DNA of 64,000 bases from Prolixibacter sp. NT017 (GCF_009617875.1 NZ_BLAV01000001.1:310001-374000), one strand, 5' to 3'. Counted from the first letter of the stretch, positions 17,413-25,998 are shown. Program-made: numbers and translations. The notes: generated by a model from the letters alone, not told the origin.

Positions 17413-18345
17413 TCATTGTTTTCTTAACCTTAAAATGACCTCGTTACCCAACGTTTTGGTGTTGACAAGGAATACTCCGCCCAGAATTACCGAAAACCAC
17501 ACAAAAAAGAAGGAGGAAAGTTGTTCCCCGTCCAGCAGACCCCATGCTATTGCAACTGCAGGAATCAGATAAGTAACCGATGATGCAAAAACGGCGGTCG
17601 TTATTTTTATCAGATAATTATGGATAATCAACGCAAGGCCGGTTCCAGCGACTGCTAAAATTGCAATATAACCTATACCGTTCCATGCCTCAGGATGCAA
17701 TGCCAATTTGTGAATAACAGGTGTAAAAATTAAAGTATAGATTAATGTTGGAATGCCTGTAAAGAAAAATGACATGACAACAATGTCCAATGCATTGATT
17801 CCTTTAAAGAAATGCTTTATAAAGTTTATGTTGACTCCATAAAGTATTGTTGCAAAAACCACCAGTGAAGCATAAAATGTATCTCCTTGCAGTTTCCCTT
17901 TGCTGTTAGAGAGAATTAGGCCAATGGCTCCTAATAGCCCAATGAGTACTCCAAGAACATTAAACCAATTTGTTTTTTGCTTGAAAAAAAGAAGTCCGAT
18001 TATCAGTGTGAACAATGGAGTTAATGAATTTAAAGTTCCTGCCAAGGCACTATCTATTCTGGTTTCTGAAGTGGCAAATAGTATGGCAGGCGCCAAACTT
18101 CCTATAGTTCCCGAAATGGTCAGAAAAAGAAAGTATTTTCGTTCAATGATCCTAAGCCTTTTTATAGCAAAGGGCAATAAAACCATAAAAGCTATGCTGA
18201 TACGAAGCAAACCAACTTCCCTACCAGTAAAATAAATCAATCCCTTTTTCATCAAAATGAAAGAGCTTCCCCATACCAACATCAGAGCGAAGAGTAAAAT
18301 CCATGAAAGAGGACCTTGGCTTGTTACTTTATAGTTCCTAATCAT
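17413..18345 (-). CDS. EamA/DMT-family transporter
   Basis: The 310-aa protein has ten hydrophobic helices in two EamA repeats; the first begins LLFALMLVWGSSFILMKKGL, the classical WGSSF motif. DMT proteins export metabolites or amino acids. I chose the start at 18345 (MIRNYKV); 18378 is in frame. It is monocistronic, with no terminator visible. The 335-bp gap to the next upstream feature (18346-18680) shows nothing recognisable. Confidence 0.85.
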   Translation of the reverse strand: MIRNYKVTSQGPLSWILLFALMLVWGSSFILMKKGLIYFTGREVGLLRISIAFMVLLPFAIKRLRIIERKYFLFLTISGTIGSLAPAILFATSETRIDSALAGTLNSLTPLFTLIIGLLFFKQKTNWFNVLGVLIGLLGAIGLILSNSKGKLQGDTFYASLVVFATILYGVNINFIKHFFKGINALDIVVMSFFFTGIPTLIYTLIFTPVIHKLALHPEAWNGIGYIAILAVAGTGLALIIHNYLIKITTAVFASSVTYLIPAVAIAWGLLDGEQLSSFFFVWFSVILGGVFLVNTKTLGNEVILRLRKQ

Positions 18346-18680
18346 AAGTTGATAGATTATTGGATTATGGGATCTCATTCGTATCCTCTCTTACTTGCTT
18401 TTACTATACAAATTGTCGTTTTCTGTTTTGTAAAACCTTAAATAAAACTTGGTGATCGGCCTTTATTTGTAGTCAGTTTACTTCTTGCATTGTTGTTTTT
18501 TTAATTTTCTTCAAGTTATATGTCGTTTCAAGAGCTTATATCCGTCAAATGGACGGTGACTGGGAGTGACAACCCGGACTTTTGGAAACTTTTGACGGTC
18601 GACTAGTCGGTTTCCACATCGCTTTCGACTATTGTTCCAACGGTTAATCGAAACCAGTAATACGCTCATTTGTTTATTTC

Positions 18681-19105
18681 TTACCAAGAAATCTCTTTTT
18701 TATCATGGAAGAATTTCCCTGATGGTTCTTGATTTACTGAAAATGGTTCAAAAGCACCGAAGAAATTAGTCTCAAGTGTCTCTCTGATAGTTGACTCTTT
18801 GGAATCAAGTGTGGAAACTCCTTTATCCAACAAAACTCCGGCATTGTTAACTAAAATGTCTATCCGACCGTATTGCTTTTCGACGAACGCAACGGCGGAG
18901 AATATGCTCACTGGATTTGCGATATCCAGTTCCAATATATCGATATGCAGATTCTCATGCTGAAATTCGGTTTTCAAACGAATCCCTTTAGGGAAATCCC
19001 GGACGTCGACTATCACTTTTAAGCTTCTTTTGCCTAATCGTCTGACAACCTCTTTCCCTATCCTTCGGTTGGACGGTTACCAGGGCGATCTTGCTCTTTT
19101 TTCCA
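18681..19105 (-). pseudogene. Short-chain dehydrogenase/reductase, broken and truncated
   Basis: The central part VIVDVRDFPKG ... RIDILVNNAGVLLDKG ... ETNFFGAF is clearly SDR (NNAG motif). Upstream, ATG at 19105 starts an N-terminus (KIALVT) that needs several frameshifts to reach it, and the glycine-rich cofactor motif is destroyed. The C-terminal half with the YxxxK catalytic site is missing. The gene is not functional. It lies next to the HMA-SnoaL gene. Confidence 0.75.
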
Positions 19106-19141
19106 TGCTTTTGCAGATTTGTAAAACTTCGGTTTTTGTGA

Positions 19142-19756
19142 TTAGGCACTTTGAATTGCTGCTATCAACTTCTCCATCTTCGGACGTTCAAACTTCATTT
19201 TTGTGGATTTCAACTTTTTATTCTCAAAAACGAGTTGTTCCATAAAAGTCACGGGGGGAACAGATTTGTTCGTGTGCATATCATAAATCACACAAGCTTC
19301 ATCTCCATCTAAAAAAATGGCCCGGATTTCATTTTTCAGGATACCAGCATGTCCGGAAGAAGCGTGTTCAGCCAACATATTAATGAAATCGCTTGCTGAG
19401 TTTGTTTTCATACCACCATCAAATTCAAAATTTGGGTGAAGGCAACTTCTGAGTTTTTCATCGTCAAATTGTCCAATCGCTGTAACGTAATCAATAACAA
19501 GCTTTCGGTACTGCTCTGAACGAGTTTCCCCTGTTTCTTCTGCCTCGTCTTCCGCTTCAGATATTTTGTACAGAGTATTTGACAACGCGCGCTGTAAAAC
19601 CGCTATTTGAACTATGTTTTTCGAGTCGATTGTGCCTTGACCACTTTCGAGATCAATATCAACCTTATCTACGCCATCAACTTTTATTAGGCTGTCATGC
19701 ACCAGTTTTTTACAGCCCTCGCAAGTCATTCCTGTAATTTGATACGATTTTTTCAT
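19142..19756 (-). CDS. Heavy-metal-associated (HMA) domain fused to a SnoaL-like NTF2 domain
   Basis: Residues 1-67 form an HMA metallochaperone domain with GMTCEGC (CxxC). After an acidic linker (ISEAEDEAEETGE), residues ~80-204 resemble a SnoaL/NTF2-like fold (VIDYVTAIGQFDDEKLRSCL, EFDGGMKT, ASDFINMLAEH). There is no signal peptide. The fusion suggests a soluble copper-binding protein with a ligand pocket, but no function is known. Confidence 0.7.
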   Translation of the reverse strand: MKKSYQITGMTCEGCKKLVHDSLIKVDGVDKVDIDLESGQGTIDSKNIVQIAVLQRALSNTLYKISEAEDEAEETGETRSEQYRKLVIDYVTAIGQFDDEKLRSCLHPNFEFDGGMKTNSASDFINMLAEHASSGHAGILKNEIRAIFLDGDEACVIYDMHTNKSVPPVTFMEQLVFENKKLKSTKMKFERPKMEKLIAAIQSA

Positions 19757-20048
19757 TTTAAATATGTTTTAGAATTGATAAAATGGGTTATTCCCGATTC
19801 TGATAAGAGCAACTGTTCTAGCAGTCAAAGTCGTTTGATTCGGGTTCGAATGGTTTCTTTTATTTTTTGCCTGTCATATTCAACTGAGTACGCTTTCCTG
19901 TTTCCGGGGAAAGCCGCAAAGTACCGTTCACTTCAAACAGAGAAACCATTGGGTAAATTGGTTGGGAGGCGAAAAATCCTATGCCGGACGATTATTGAAG
20001 GTTCGGAAATATAATAGATGTTTCCCCAGTTGACCTTTCTTTTTGTTG

Positions 20049-20729
20049 TTATGTAATTTTCAAGGACGAATTCGCTCGTGACCAGTTGGAGTAGTCTGGA
20101 GCGACTGATTCCTGAACAATATGCAGCAATTCGTTAACCGACCATTGGTCATCGGCGTGTTCACCATACTTACAGTCGATTAACCAACCGTCTTTGTCAA
20201 TCAGAAAATCGGCCGGGAGGCCAAAGCTTCCGCCATCCGGATTGACAGGAGGTACAACACTCTGTTTTTGGATGATCTCTCCCACACTGTGGAGGACGGC
20301 ACGAAGAATTGGCCACCAGGCCCTCGGATTGAGCAAAGCCTTTGGTGATGATTCGACTCCAAATTTGGTATAGAGTAGTTTGTTCGGGTCTGCAACAACC
20401 GCAAATGGTAGCTTGTCTGCATAAACTAGCAAATCATCAACCGATGAATGGAAGATAACCACTTCCTGAATACCTGCTGAAACAATATCCCGATATCTGC
20501 GGACATAGGTTTGTAAATGTAAATTGCAAACCGGACATCCGGCAAATCGCCTGAACTGCAGATGAACCAGTTGCTTTTTCGAGGGAATTCGAATCGGAAC
20601 TCCTCTAATGGTAACAAGTTCCTGAAGGGGGATGTATTCCCCGGGATGTATCTTGTTGATTAACAATTTAGACGGTCCTGATTTTTTGTCTCCTTTGCGA
20701 TCCCTTTTTCTTTTAGTTTCTGCTCTCAT
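20049..20729 (-). CDS. Peroxiredoxin-like (AhpC/TSA) protein
   Basis: The 226-aa protein has a thioredoxin fold with FAGCPVCNLHLQTY near residue 65-80, placing a CxxC where AhpC-type enzymes have the peroxidatic cysteine, and ends with GGSFGLPADFLIDKDG and the KYGEHADDQW tail. The N-terminus is very basic (KRKRDRKGDKKSG), with no signal peptide. It is likely a thiol peroxidase or thioredoxin-like reductase. It stands alone between the HMA fusion and the AraC regulator. Confidence 0.75.
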   Translation of the reverse strand: MRAETKRKRDRKGDKKSGPSKLLINKIHPGEYIPLQELVTIRGVPIRIPSKKQLVHLQFRRFAGCPVCNLHLQTYVRRYRDIVSAGIQEVVIFHSSVDDLLVYADKLPFAVVADPNKLLYTKFGVESSPKALLNPRAWWPILRAVLHSVGEIIQKQSVVPPVNPDGGSFGLPADFLIDKDGWLIDCKYGEHADDQWSVNELLHIVQESVAPDYSNWSRANSSLKIT

Positions 20730-20844
20730 CTTCGTTATTGATTTCCAAACAAAAATATCGCGAAGAGATATTCATGCATTGTAAAAAATTTACATGCCAC
20801 TATGTAAAATATAAATGTTACAGCGCCGAAATTAGCCGGCGACT

Positions 20845-22035
20845 TCAATAAAGGACTTTGGAATGGAGAAATGTTGTACAGGTGGGTGCCGAATCAATAA
20901 AAGCCTGAGGTTGTATGTTGGCAAAGTGCTTAAATTCTTTGATCAGATGCGATTGATCGTAAAAGCCATTTTTGTAAACGATGCCCGACCAGTCAATACT
21001 ATCGGAGGCCGTCGTTTGTAAATCATTTAAAACCTGATTGAATCGTTTGATGCGCTGAAAGTATTTTGGTGTAACCCCAATGTGCTTTTTGAACAGCTGG
21101 ATTAGATGTTTTTGAGAATAACCGGTCTTTTTAATGAGTACCGGAAGTGGATGGTCAATGTAATTTGTGACGTAGCCGACGACTTGAGCGGCAAGGTTCA
21201 GTTGCCCATTGATTCGATTTAAGAAGAACTGCTCAATTTTCATGAAAATATCCGGAATTGCCGAACAATCATGAAGCTCCTCCCAAAGCCGTGAAATTGA
21301 ATTCCCCAACAGTAATTCAGCATCAATAATTTCGTCCTCAAGTTCCCACTGTGGAATTTGTGTTAAAGCGTGAAAGCCGCCCGGTCGAAACCGAATATAC
21401 ACAATCGTTTCATTTCCCCTCAGCCGGTAAATATGCTGCCTTCTTTGTATGCCCGATACCCAGGCTTTTTTTGTTCGCCGGGTTGCTGCATCCGAGATTA
21501 TCGTCCGTTCTTCGCCATCCAGATGAATCAATAGTTGTACCGTTCCATCCGGTATGATCTTTTCAAAGGGATAATCCAGGTTATGGCCCCTGCAATAGGT
21601 TATGGAATCGATGTATTGGCTGAGCGACGCAGATGGTTCGTGTGGTATTATCGTTAGTTTGCTTTCGTGTAGTTTATTCATGTACTCCAGCATGTTCTGA
21701 AATCTTTTTGAAGCGCCAATGCCTCGTATTCCGACTGGAAACTGTATTGATTCACCGGACAGGTTTATTTGAAGGTCGTTCTTATCTGTAGTTTCTGATA
21801 ATAATCTTCCGTATTGGTAATGAATAAGCAGATCTTTTACAGGCTGATTAAAATATAGTGAAAGTTTGTAAATATGGTCCCGGGTAATCTGCGTTCTGCC
21901 CCTTACAATATTCTCCCAACGGGCGGGTGAGAGTTCTAACATCGAGGCGATTTCTTGCGACGAACTTCCTTTTTCGAGTTGAAGTTTTTGTATATATGAA
22001 CCAATTATTTGCATACATTGTTGAATTCTGCTCAA
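20845..22035 (-). CDS. Transcriptional regulator with N-terminal XRE-type and C-terminal AraC-type HTH
   Basis: The 396-aa protein starts with a Cro/XRE-like helix-turn-helix (residues ~10-70, SSSQEIASMLELSPARWENI), continues with a sensor region (~110-260: PHEPSASLSQYIDSITYCRG, IIPDGTVQLLIHL) like that of AraC regulators with a DUF6597-type domain, and ends with an AraC DNA-binding domain (~290-385, VLIKKTGYSQKHLIQLFKK). Two DNA-binding modules in one chain are uncommon. Targets are unknown; the divergent neighbour space is empty. Confidence 0.75.
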   Translation of the reverse strand: MSRIQQCMQIIGSYIQKLQLEKGSSSQEIASMLELSPARWENIVRGRTQITRDHIYKLSLYFNQPVKDLLIHYQYGRLLSETTDKNDLQINLSGESIQFPVGIRGIGASKRFQNMLEYMNKLHESKLTIIPHEPSASLSQYIDSITYCRGHNLDYPFEKIIPDGTVQLLIHLDGEERTIISDAATRRTKKAWVSGIQRRQHIYRLRGNETIVYIRFRPGGFHALTQIPQWELEDEIIDAELLLGNSISRLWEELHDCSAIPDIFMKIEQFFLNRINGQLNLAAQVVGYVTNYIDHPLPVLIKKTGYSQKHLIQLFKKHIGVTPKYFQRIKRFNQVLNDLQTTASDSIDWSGIVYKNGFYDQSHLIKEFKHFANIQPQAFIDSAPTCTTFLHSKVLY

Positions 22036-22420
22036 ATTCTTATTTCTCTTGAACGAAGACTATAGGCTATTGTTTCAGACTCCTGGTTTGGGCTAATATA
22101 GAACCAGTGAATGGACTTGTCTTGTAAAAAATTTACCTTAATCCGCGAGCTGTGATTTTTGGGGTTGACAAATAGGAAGAAAGGTCGTTTTATCAGGATT
22201 TCCATACATACTCTATAATTCCGCAACCGCCTGCATGTTTTGCCGGCAATGCCCGGTGTTGCTTCATTTTTCACACCTGCTATGGCCTTAGACGCCATCA
22301 TAACTTTTCTACCGATTGGTCCCCGGATACTAAAAAAACATTGAATTCTCATAAGAAAAGGGAGAGGCCAGGGGGCGTTGTTACTTAGATGTCAGGCGGT
22401 CTTGTTTTTCTGTCCAAAGT

Positions 22421-22512
22421 AAAGGCGGGAAAGGACCGATGAGAAATACTTAATTAATTGCAAAAACAAAGAGTTAATATATAATCACTGTTGATGTAAT
22501 TTTCCCGCCTTT
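22421..22512. repeat. 12-bp perfect inverted repeat flanking ~70 bp
   Basis: AAAGGCGGGAAA (22421-22432) and TTTCCCGCCTTT (22501-22512) are perfect inverted copies around an A/T-rich centre with no gene. A small MITE-like element or a long-loop hairpin is possible. The gap 22036-23036 holds no convincing gene. Confidence 0.4.
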
Positions 22513-22750
22513 GAGCTAATGTATAAAGGAATAGCGGGAAACAACAGTGTATGTACTTATATCTGTATTTTTCCAGGAAACTGTAAAGAGACTGTCGCAA
22601 TATTAAATTTATCATCTACAATCCCGTCATTCTTACGAAATATTTTGTGCGGTTCTGATGAATGAACACCACAATGTCAGTAAATTAAACTCTTGTTTAG
22701 ATTGACTCTTAACGATATAATGATTAAGTTAGGCTATCATTTTGGTTCAA

Positions 22751-22766
22751 CCGGGCGATCGCCCGG
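22751..22766. repeat. 16-bp perfect palindrome
   Basis: CCGGGCGATCGCCCGG is a perfect, fully GC-rich palindrome in an A/T-rich intergenic region. It may be a protein-binding site or an element boundary. Confidence 0.4.
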
Positions 22767-23036
22767 CTAGCCACAGACAGAAAACAATAGCATCAGTTTA
22801 CGGGGGAAAAAAGAAAACAACCGGAATCAACGGGTGATTCCCGGCTGAAAGTGACAAGTATAATCTTAAACTGAGACTGATGAAACGACTGACGAACAAC
22901 CTTTTGACCCGACAGGGAAATCTCACTCCGGAGGTAACCGGTTCCCGTGTTTATCCTATCAATGAGAAAAATAGCCTGCTCGCTCAGGGGCGGAGAGACT
23001 AAGCCGATCAATCATTTACCTACCAATCCTATACAC

Positions 23037-23264
23037 ATGAAAAAAGACAAGAAAAGCGGCCTGCGAAAGTTGGGCGAAACCTTGCTCAAAAAAGGCCTTC
23101 CCCTGTTAGGAAGCATTGTTACCGGCGGTGCATCCGACCGGATTATTAACCTCCTCAAAGGCGCAACCGGCATTCTCGACGATGACCCGGAAGCCATCGA
23201 ACAACACGACGGCTGGTCCCGCATCCACGTCGAAGGGTGTGTGAGCGGTAGGTATTTGGGGTGA
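23037..23264 (+). CDS. Small hypothetical protein, probably truncated
   Basis: The 75-aa frame is basic at the start (KKDKKSGLRKLGETLLKKG), then GLPLLGSIVTGGASDRIINLL, then acidic (DDDPEAIEQ). It stops just before a cluster of CCCCGTCAG repeats, and the last ~20 residues (VEGCVSGRYLG) look like read-through into non-native sequence, so the gene may have lost its end. No family recognised; a small phage- or element-related protein is possible. Confidence 0.4.
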   Translation: MKKDKKSGLRKLGETLLKKGLPLLGSIVTGGASDRIINLLKGATGILDDDPEAIEQHDGWSRIHVEGCVSGRYLG

Positions 23265-23272
23265 GTTTTCCC

Positions 23273-23338
23273 ACCCCGTCAGTGGTTGTTAAACCCTGAC
23301 GGTGGTATATGGGGAGAAGATCAAACCACTGTCGGGGT
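23273..23338. repeat. Cluster of three CCCCGTCAG-type palindromic repeats
   Basis: ACCCCGTCAGTGGT (23273), ACCCTGACGGTGGT (23293) and ACCACTGTCGGGGT (23325) are copies of one 14-bp unit in alternating orientation. Related copies occur at 24828-24964 on both sides of the end of cas6. They resemble REP units. Confidence 0.55.
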
Positions 23339-23383
23339 CTCTGAGCACCAACAGGAATTCGGATCCATAAAAAACACGAACAG

Positions 23384-23734
23384 ATGAAAAACAAAGAAGA
23401 GAACAACGATGATAAAATTTCCGGCGCTTTAAAGCTCATTGGCGATAAACTGCCTCAAATTACTGCCGAGATCATGCGCCTGGCCCAACTTCCGGTTCTC
23501 ACACCTGAAGAGGAAGTAGAGTTGACCCGGTTGCTCGCGATTATAAAGCAATTGAAACCGTTGCTGGAGAGTGCAAAGGAGTACCTGGACCGGAAGCTCC
23601 TGGGTAACTCCATCAGCTTTTACTATGCGGTGAAGGAGAAGGCCGAACAAGGCAATCCCGACGCCCAAAAAATTATTGCCGATTTGGGACCGCTATACCA
23701 GCAAATGCTTCTTGACGACATCGAAGAGAATTAG
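23384..23734 (+). CDS. Hypothetical helical protein
   Basis: The 116-aa soluble protein is charged and predicted all-helical, with ISGALKLIGDKLPQITAEIM, TPEEEVELTRLLAIIKQLK and YYAVKEKAEQGNPDAQKII. Codon use and composition look genuine. It lies in the same small-gene group as the 75-aa gene upstream, ahead of cas6. I do not recognise the family. Confidence 0.5.
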   Translation: MKNKEENNDDKISGALKLIGDKLPQITAEIMRLAQLPVLTPEEEVELTRLLAIIKQLKPLLESAKEYLDRKLLGNSISFYYAVKEKAEQGNPDAQKIIADLGPLYQQMLLDDIEEN

Positions 23735-23847
23735 CTGTTCGCTCCCATCCCTTTCAGTTGTTGTAGACCTGATGATAGTTAAAAAAACAGGAAAAGGACA
23801 CAGATTAACGATATGGTGAAAAAGCGGTCAAGTTATTTTTTGCAAAA

Positions 23848-24022
23848 TTACATTTTATTGATAAATTCAATCTTCCAAACGCTTTGCTTTTTACCTACCC
23901 ATTTTACTAAGATTGCTGTTGAGGAGTTGCCCTCTTCAAAGCAAAGGCCTAAGCATATAGGATGTTTTTGAATGTCTGATAAGGATGTAAACTCCGAAAT
24001 GTTGTAACTAAACAAGACCAAC
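23848..24022 (-). pseudogene. C-terminal gene remnant at the left edge of the cas operon
   Basis: A minus-strand frame without ATG encodes ~58 residues of protein-like sequence (SEFTSLSDIQKHPICLGLCF, STAILVKWVGKKQSVWKIEF) ending at TAA 23848. Its 5' side is cut off close to the cas6 start, suggesting that insertion of the cas operon removed the rest. Family not recognised. No clear cas operon promoter is visible in 23735-24049. Confidence 0.35.
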
Positions 24023-24049
24023 AAATGAATAAACTAACGTCAAACCGAA

Positions 24050-24874
24050 ATGAGATTCCAACTTACATTTCATCGTACAGGTAAGCAACGAATGTTACCC
24101 ATGGATTACCAGTATTTCATAGGAGCGTGGGTGTATAAAGTATTGAGGCGTGCTGACGGAGAATTTGCTGAGTTTCTTCATGCTGAGGGATATAAAACCG
24201 AAAAGAAACGTTTCAAGTTATTTAGTTATTCTCCTTTAGAACTGGGGCGTCCAAAAGTTTGGAAAGAGAAAGCCCTTTTTGAATTGCAGCGTGATATGCT
24301 AATTCTGAAGGTCGCCTTTCACCTGAGCGAGGCTGCAGAGAGATTCATTATCGGCCTGTTCAATCAACAGGAATTCTTCCTGGGTGACCGTTTTAACGGA
24401 ATCGACCTAACAGTGTCGGGCGTTGAACGTCTTTCGGAACCCATGGTTGCATTAAAAAGCAAATACCGGGCAACATCGCCTGTCGTAATCAGCACCTGGG
24501 AGGAAGGCGATAAATATGCACAGTACCTTTCGCCTAAGGACAAACGATACGAAGAGCTCCTGAAACAGCATCTGGTGCATAAATACGATTCAGTACCCGG
24601 GGTGGAACCTTTGCCCCATGATTTTCCTTTTCGGTTTACACTAACCAGCACTCCCAAATCGAAACTCACTACGATTAAACCTTATTCACCCGGCGAAAGC
24701 AAAGTGCGGGGCTTTAAATACCATTTCGAGCTGACAGCTCCGGCTCAGCTGCATCAATTGATTTTATCGGCCGGCATGGGCGAGAAAAATGCCACCGGCT
24801 TCGGCTGGGTGGAGCCCTCCCCGTCAGTGGTCTCAGCCCCTCACAGTGCTAAACAACCGACAAACATAAAATAA
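24050..24874 (+). CDS. cas6: CRISPR-associated endoribonuclease Cas6
   Basis: Cas6 cuts the array transcript within each repeat to give crRNAs with an 8-nt 5' handle (here ATTGAAAT). The 274-aa protein begins MRFQLTFHRTGKQRMLPMDY and has a second ferredoxin-like domain ending in the glycine-rich signature SAGMGEKNATGFGWVE. The last ~25 residues after this signature are encoded by a CCCCGTCAG-type repeat (24828-24860), so the natural stop appears to have been lost by repeat insertion. It is the first gene of the cas operon. Confidence 0.88.
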   Translation: MRFQLTFHRTGKQRMLPMDYQYFIGAWVYKVLRRADGEFAEFLHAEGYKTEKKRFKLFSYSPLELGRPKVWKEKALFELQRDMLILKVAFHLSEAAERFIIGLFNQQEFFLGDRFNGIDLTVSGVERLSEPMVALKSKYRATSPVVISTWEEGDKYAQYLSPKDKRYEELLKQHLVHKYDSVPGVEPLPHDFPFRFTLTSTPKSKLTTIKPYSPGESKVRGFKYHFELTAPAQLHQLILSAGMGEKNATGFGWVEPSPSVVSAPHSAKQPTNIK

Positions 24875-24964
24875 CAAACCAAAACGAAAAACCATGAAAA
24901 AAGCAACAGACCCGGAACCGCCGGAAATCGGACCCCGTCAGCAGTGATAACCCCTTACAGTACG
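24828..24964 (+). repeat. Two CCCCGTCAG-type repeats at and after the end of cas6
   Basis: CCCCGTCAGTGGT...CCCCTCACAGTGCT (24828-24860) and CCCCGTCAGCAGT...CCCCTTACAGTACG (24931-24964) are two diverged copies of the unit seen at 23273-23338. The first lies inside the cas6 reading frame. Confidence 0.6.
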
Positions 24965-25072
24965 TATCGAAATAATCGCACCTCCTTCCGGAAAACAGAC
25001 GTTTCGGAAAGGACATCAACCCCAAAGGGAATTGCACCGGTTAGGAATGTTAAACCATAAAATTTTAGGCCT

Positions 25073-25459
25073 ATGGCTATAAAATTTAATGTCATTGAAA
25101 GAGGAGAACCCGGCGTTGTGGGTGGTGGTACCAAGAAGTACTATGCCAGTCCGCAAATGAACGGCGAACTCGACCTGGAGGATCTGACCAAGGCTATTGA
25201 GAAGATCAGTACAGTAAGTGGTGCTGATATTCGGGCGGTGGTATATGCCATGGTAGATGTAATGAAGGATTCACTGGCTAATGGACGGATTGTGCGGTTG
25301 GGCGATTTGGGGAGTTTGCGCGTCAGCATCAGCAGTGAAGGTAAAGCTACAGCCGAGGAAGTAAACGCCTCCACCATCAAGGGTGCGAGAGTTCTGTTTT
25401 CCCCGGGTAAAGAACTCAAGGATATGCTGAAAACGGTAACCTATACCAGAGAAAGCTGA
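25073..25459 (+). CDS. HU/IHF-like DNA-binding protein
   Basis: The 128-aa protein belongs to the Bacteroidota HU-like family: IKFNVIERGEPGVVGGGTKKYYASP, then an HU helix pair with DLTKAIEKISTVSGADI, the beta segment GRIVRLGDLGSLRVSIS and FSPGKELKDMLKTV. It should bend or wrap DNA. It lies inside the cas operon between cas6 and cas8, all on one strand. Whether it assists CRISPR adaptation, as IHF does in type I-E, is only a guess. Confidence 0.85.
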   Translation: MAIKFNVIERGEPGVVGGGTKKYYASPQMNGELDLEDLTKAIEKISTVSGADIRAVVYAMVDVMKDSLANGRIVRLGDLGSLRVSISSEGKATAEEVNASTIKGARVLFSPGKELKDMLKTVTYTRES

Positions 25460-25470
25460 TCCTTCCAAAA

Positions 25471-25507
25471 TTTTGTGCCGTGAAGATTTTTTTTTCACGG
25501 CACAAAA
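25471..25507. repeat. 14-bp perfect inverted repeat with T/A tracts between the two HU-like genes
   Basis: TTTTGTGCCGTGAA (25471-25484) pairs perfectly with TTCACGGCACAAAA (25494-25507) around a T-rich loop. Partial copies of CACGGCA/ACGGCATAAAA follow to 25555. It may act as terminator or attenuator between genes, or be a protein site; the T run is inside the loop, not after the stem. Confidence 0.6.
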
Positions 25508-25608
25508 AAAAATTCTTACGGCATAAAAATTTTTTTTCACAGCATAAAATTTTGACCCTCTGCAATGCCTTAAAAAACTGGGGGTTCAAAATTCAAAGAA
25601 ATAGCTCA

Positions 25609-25998
25609 ATGTGTATCCGATTTAAAGCAGAACGAAAGTCAAAACCCGGCCGAAGAAATGATGATTCGGCACATTACTACCCCAGGATAGCCGGCCAGCC
25701 AAAAATAACCCTGGATGAAGTGTCGGCAGACCTTGAATTTGAAACATCTCTGAATAAACTAACGGTGTATCACGTTGTGAAGGCGCTGGAGTTTTACCTG
25801 TCCAGGAAGCTGGCACAGGGATATCGCATTGAACTGGATGGATTAGGCACCTTCTGGACCTCCATACAGGGACTTCCGGCCGAAAGCGAAGAGGCTGTAT
25901 CGGCCGGTCATATTAAAAAGGTCAACATTCAGTTTCATCCCGGAAAACGCCTCCACGAAGCAATCAAAAGCGCGGTGTTCGAAAAAGTGAAGGAGTAA
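25609..25998 (+). CDS. Second HU/IHF-like DNA-binding protein
   Basis: The 129-aa protein resembles the preceding HU-like protein: CIRFKAERKSKPGRRNDDSA, YYPRIAGQPKITLDEVSADL, HVVKALEFYLSRKLAQGYRI, ELDGLGTFWTS and IQFHPGKRLHEAIKSA. An in-frame upstream extension is A/T-rich repeat sequence, so I start at ATG 25609. The two HU-like proteins are clearly diverged paralogues and could form a heterodimer. Confidence 0.8.
   Translation: MCIRFKAERKSKPGRRNDDSAHYYPRIAGQPKITLDEVSADLEFETSLNKLTVYHVVKALEFYLSRKLAQGYRIELDGLGTFWTSIQGLPAESEEAVSAGHIKKVNIQFHPGKRLHEAIKSAVFEKVKE

Noticed and set aside
19697..20014. 105-aa plus-strand frame between the HMA fusion and the peroxiredoxin-like gene
   Set aside because: Overlaps the 5' end of the HMA gene in antisense and shows no domain.
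22032..22352. 106-aa minus-strand frame upstream of the XRE-AraC gene
   Set aside because: Composition is not protein-like, there is no recognisable domain, and it overlaps the regulator start; probably chance.
24894..24947. 17-codon frame after cas6
   Set aside because: Runs into a CCCCGTCAG repeat; more likely repeat-associated non-coding DNA.
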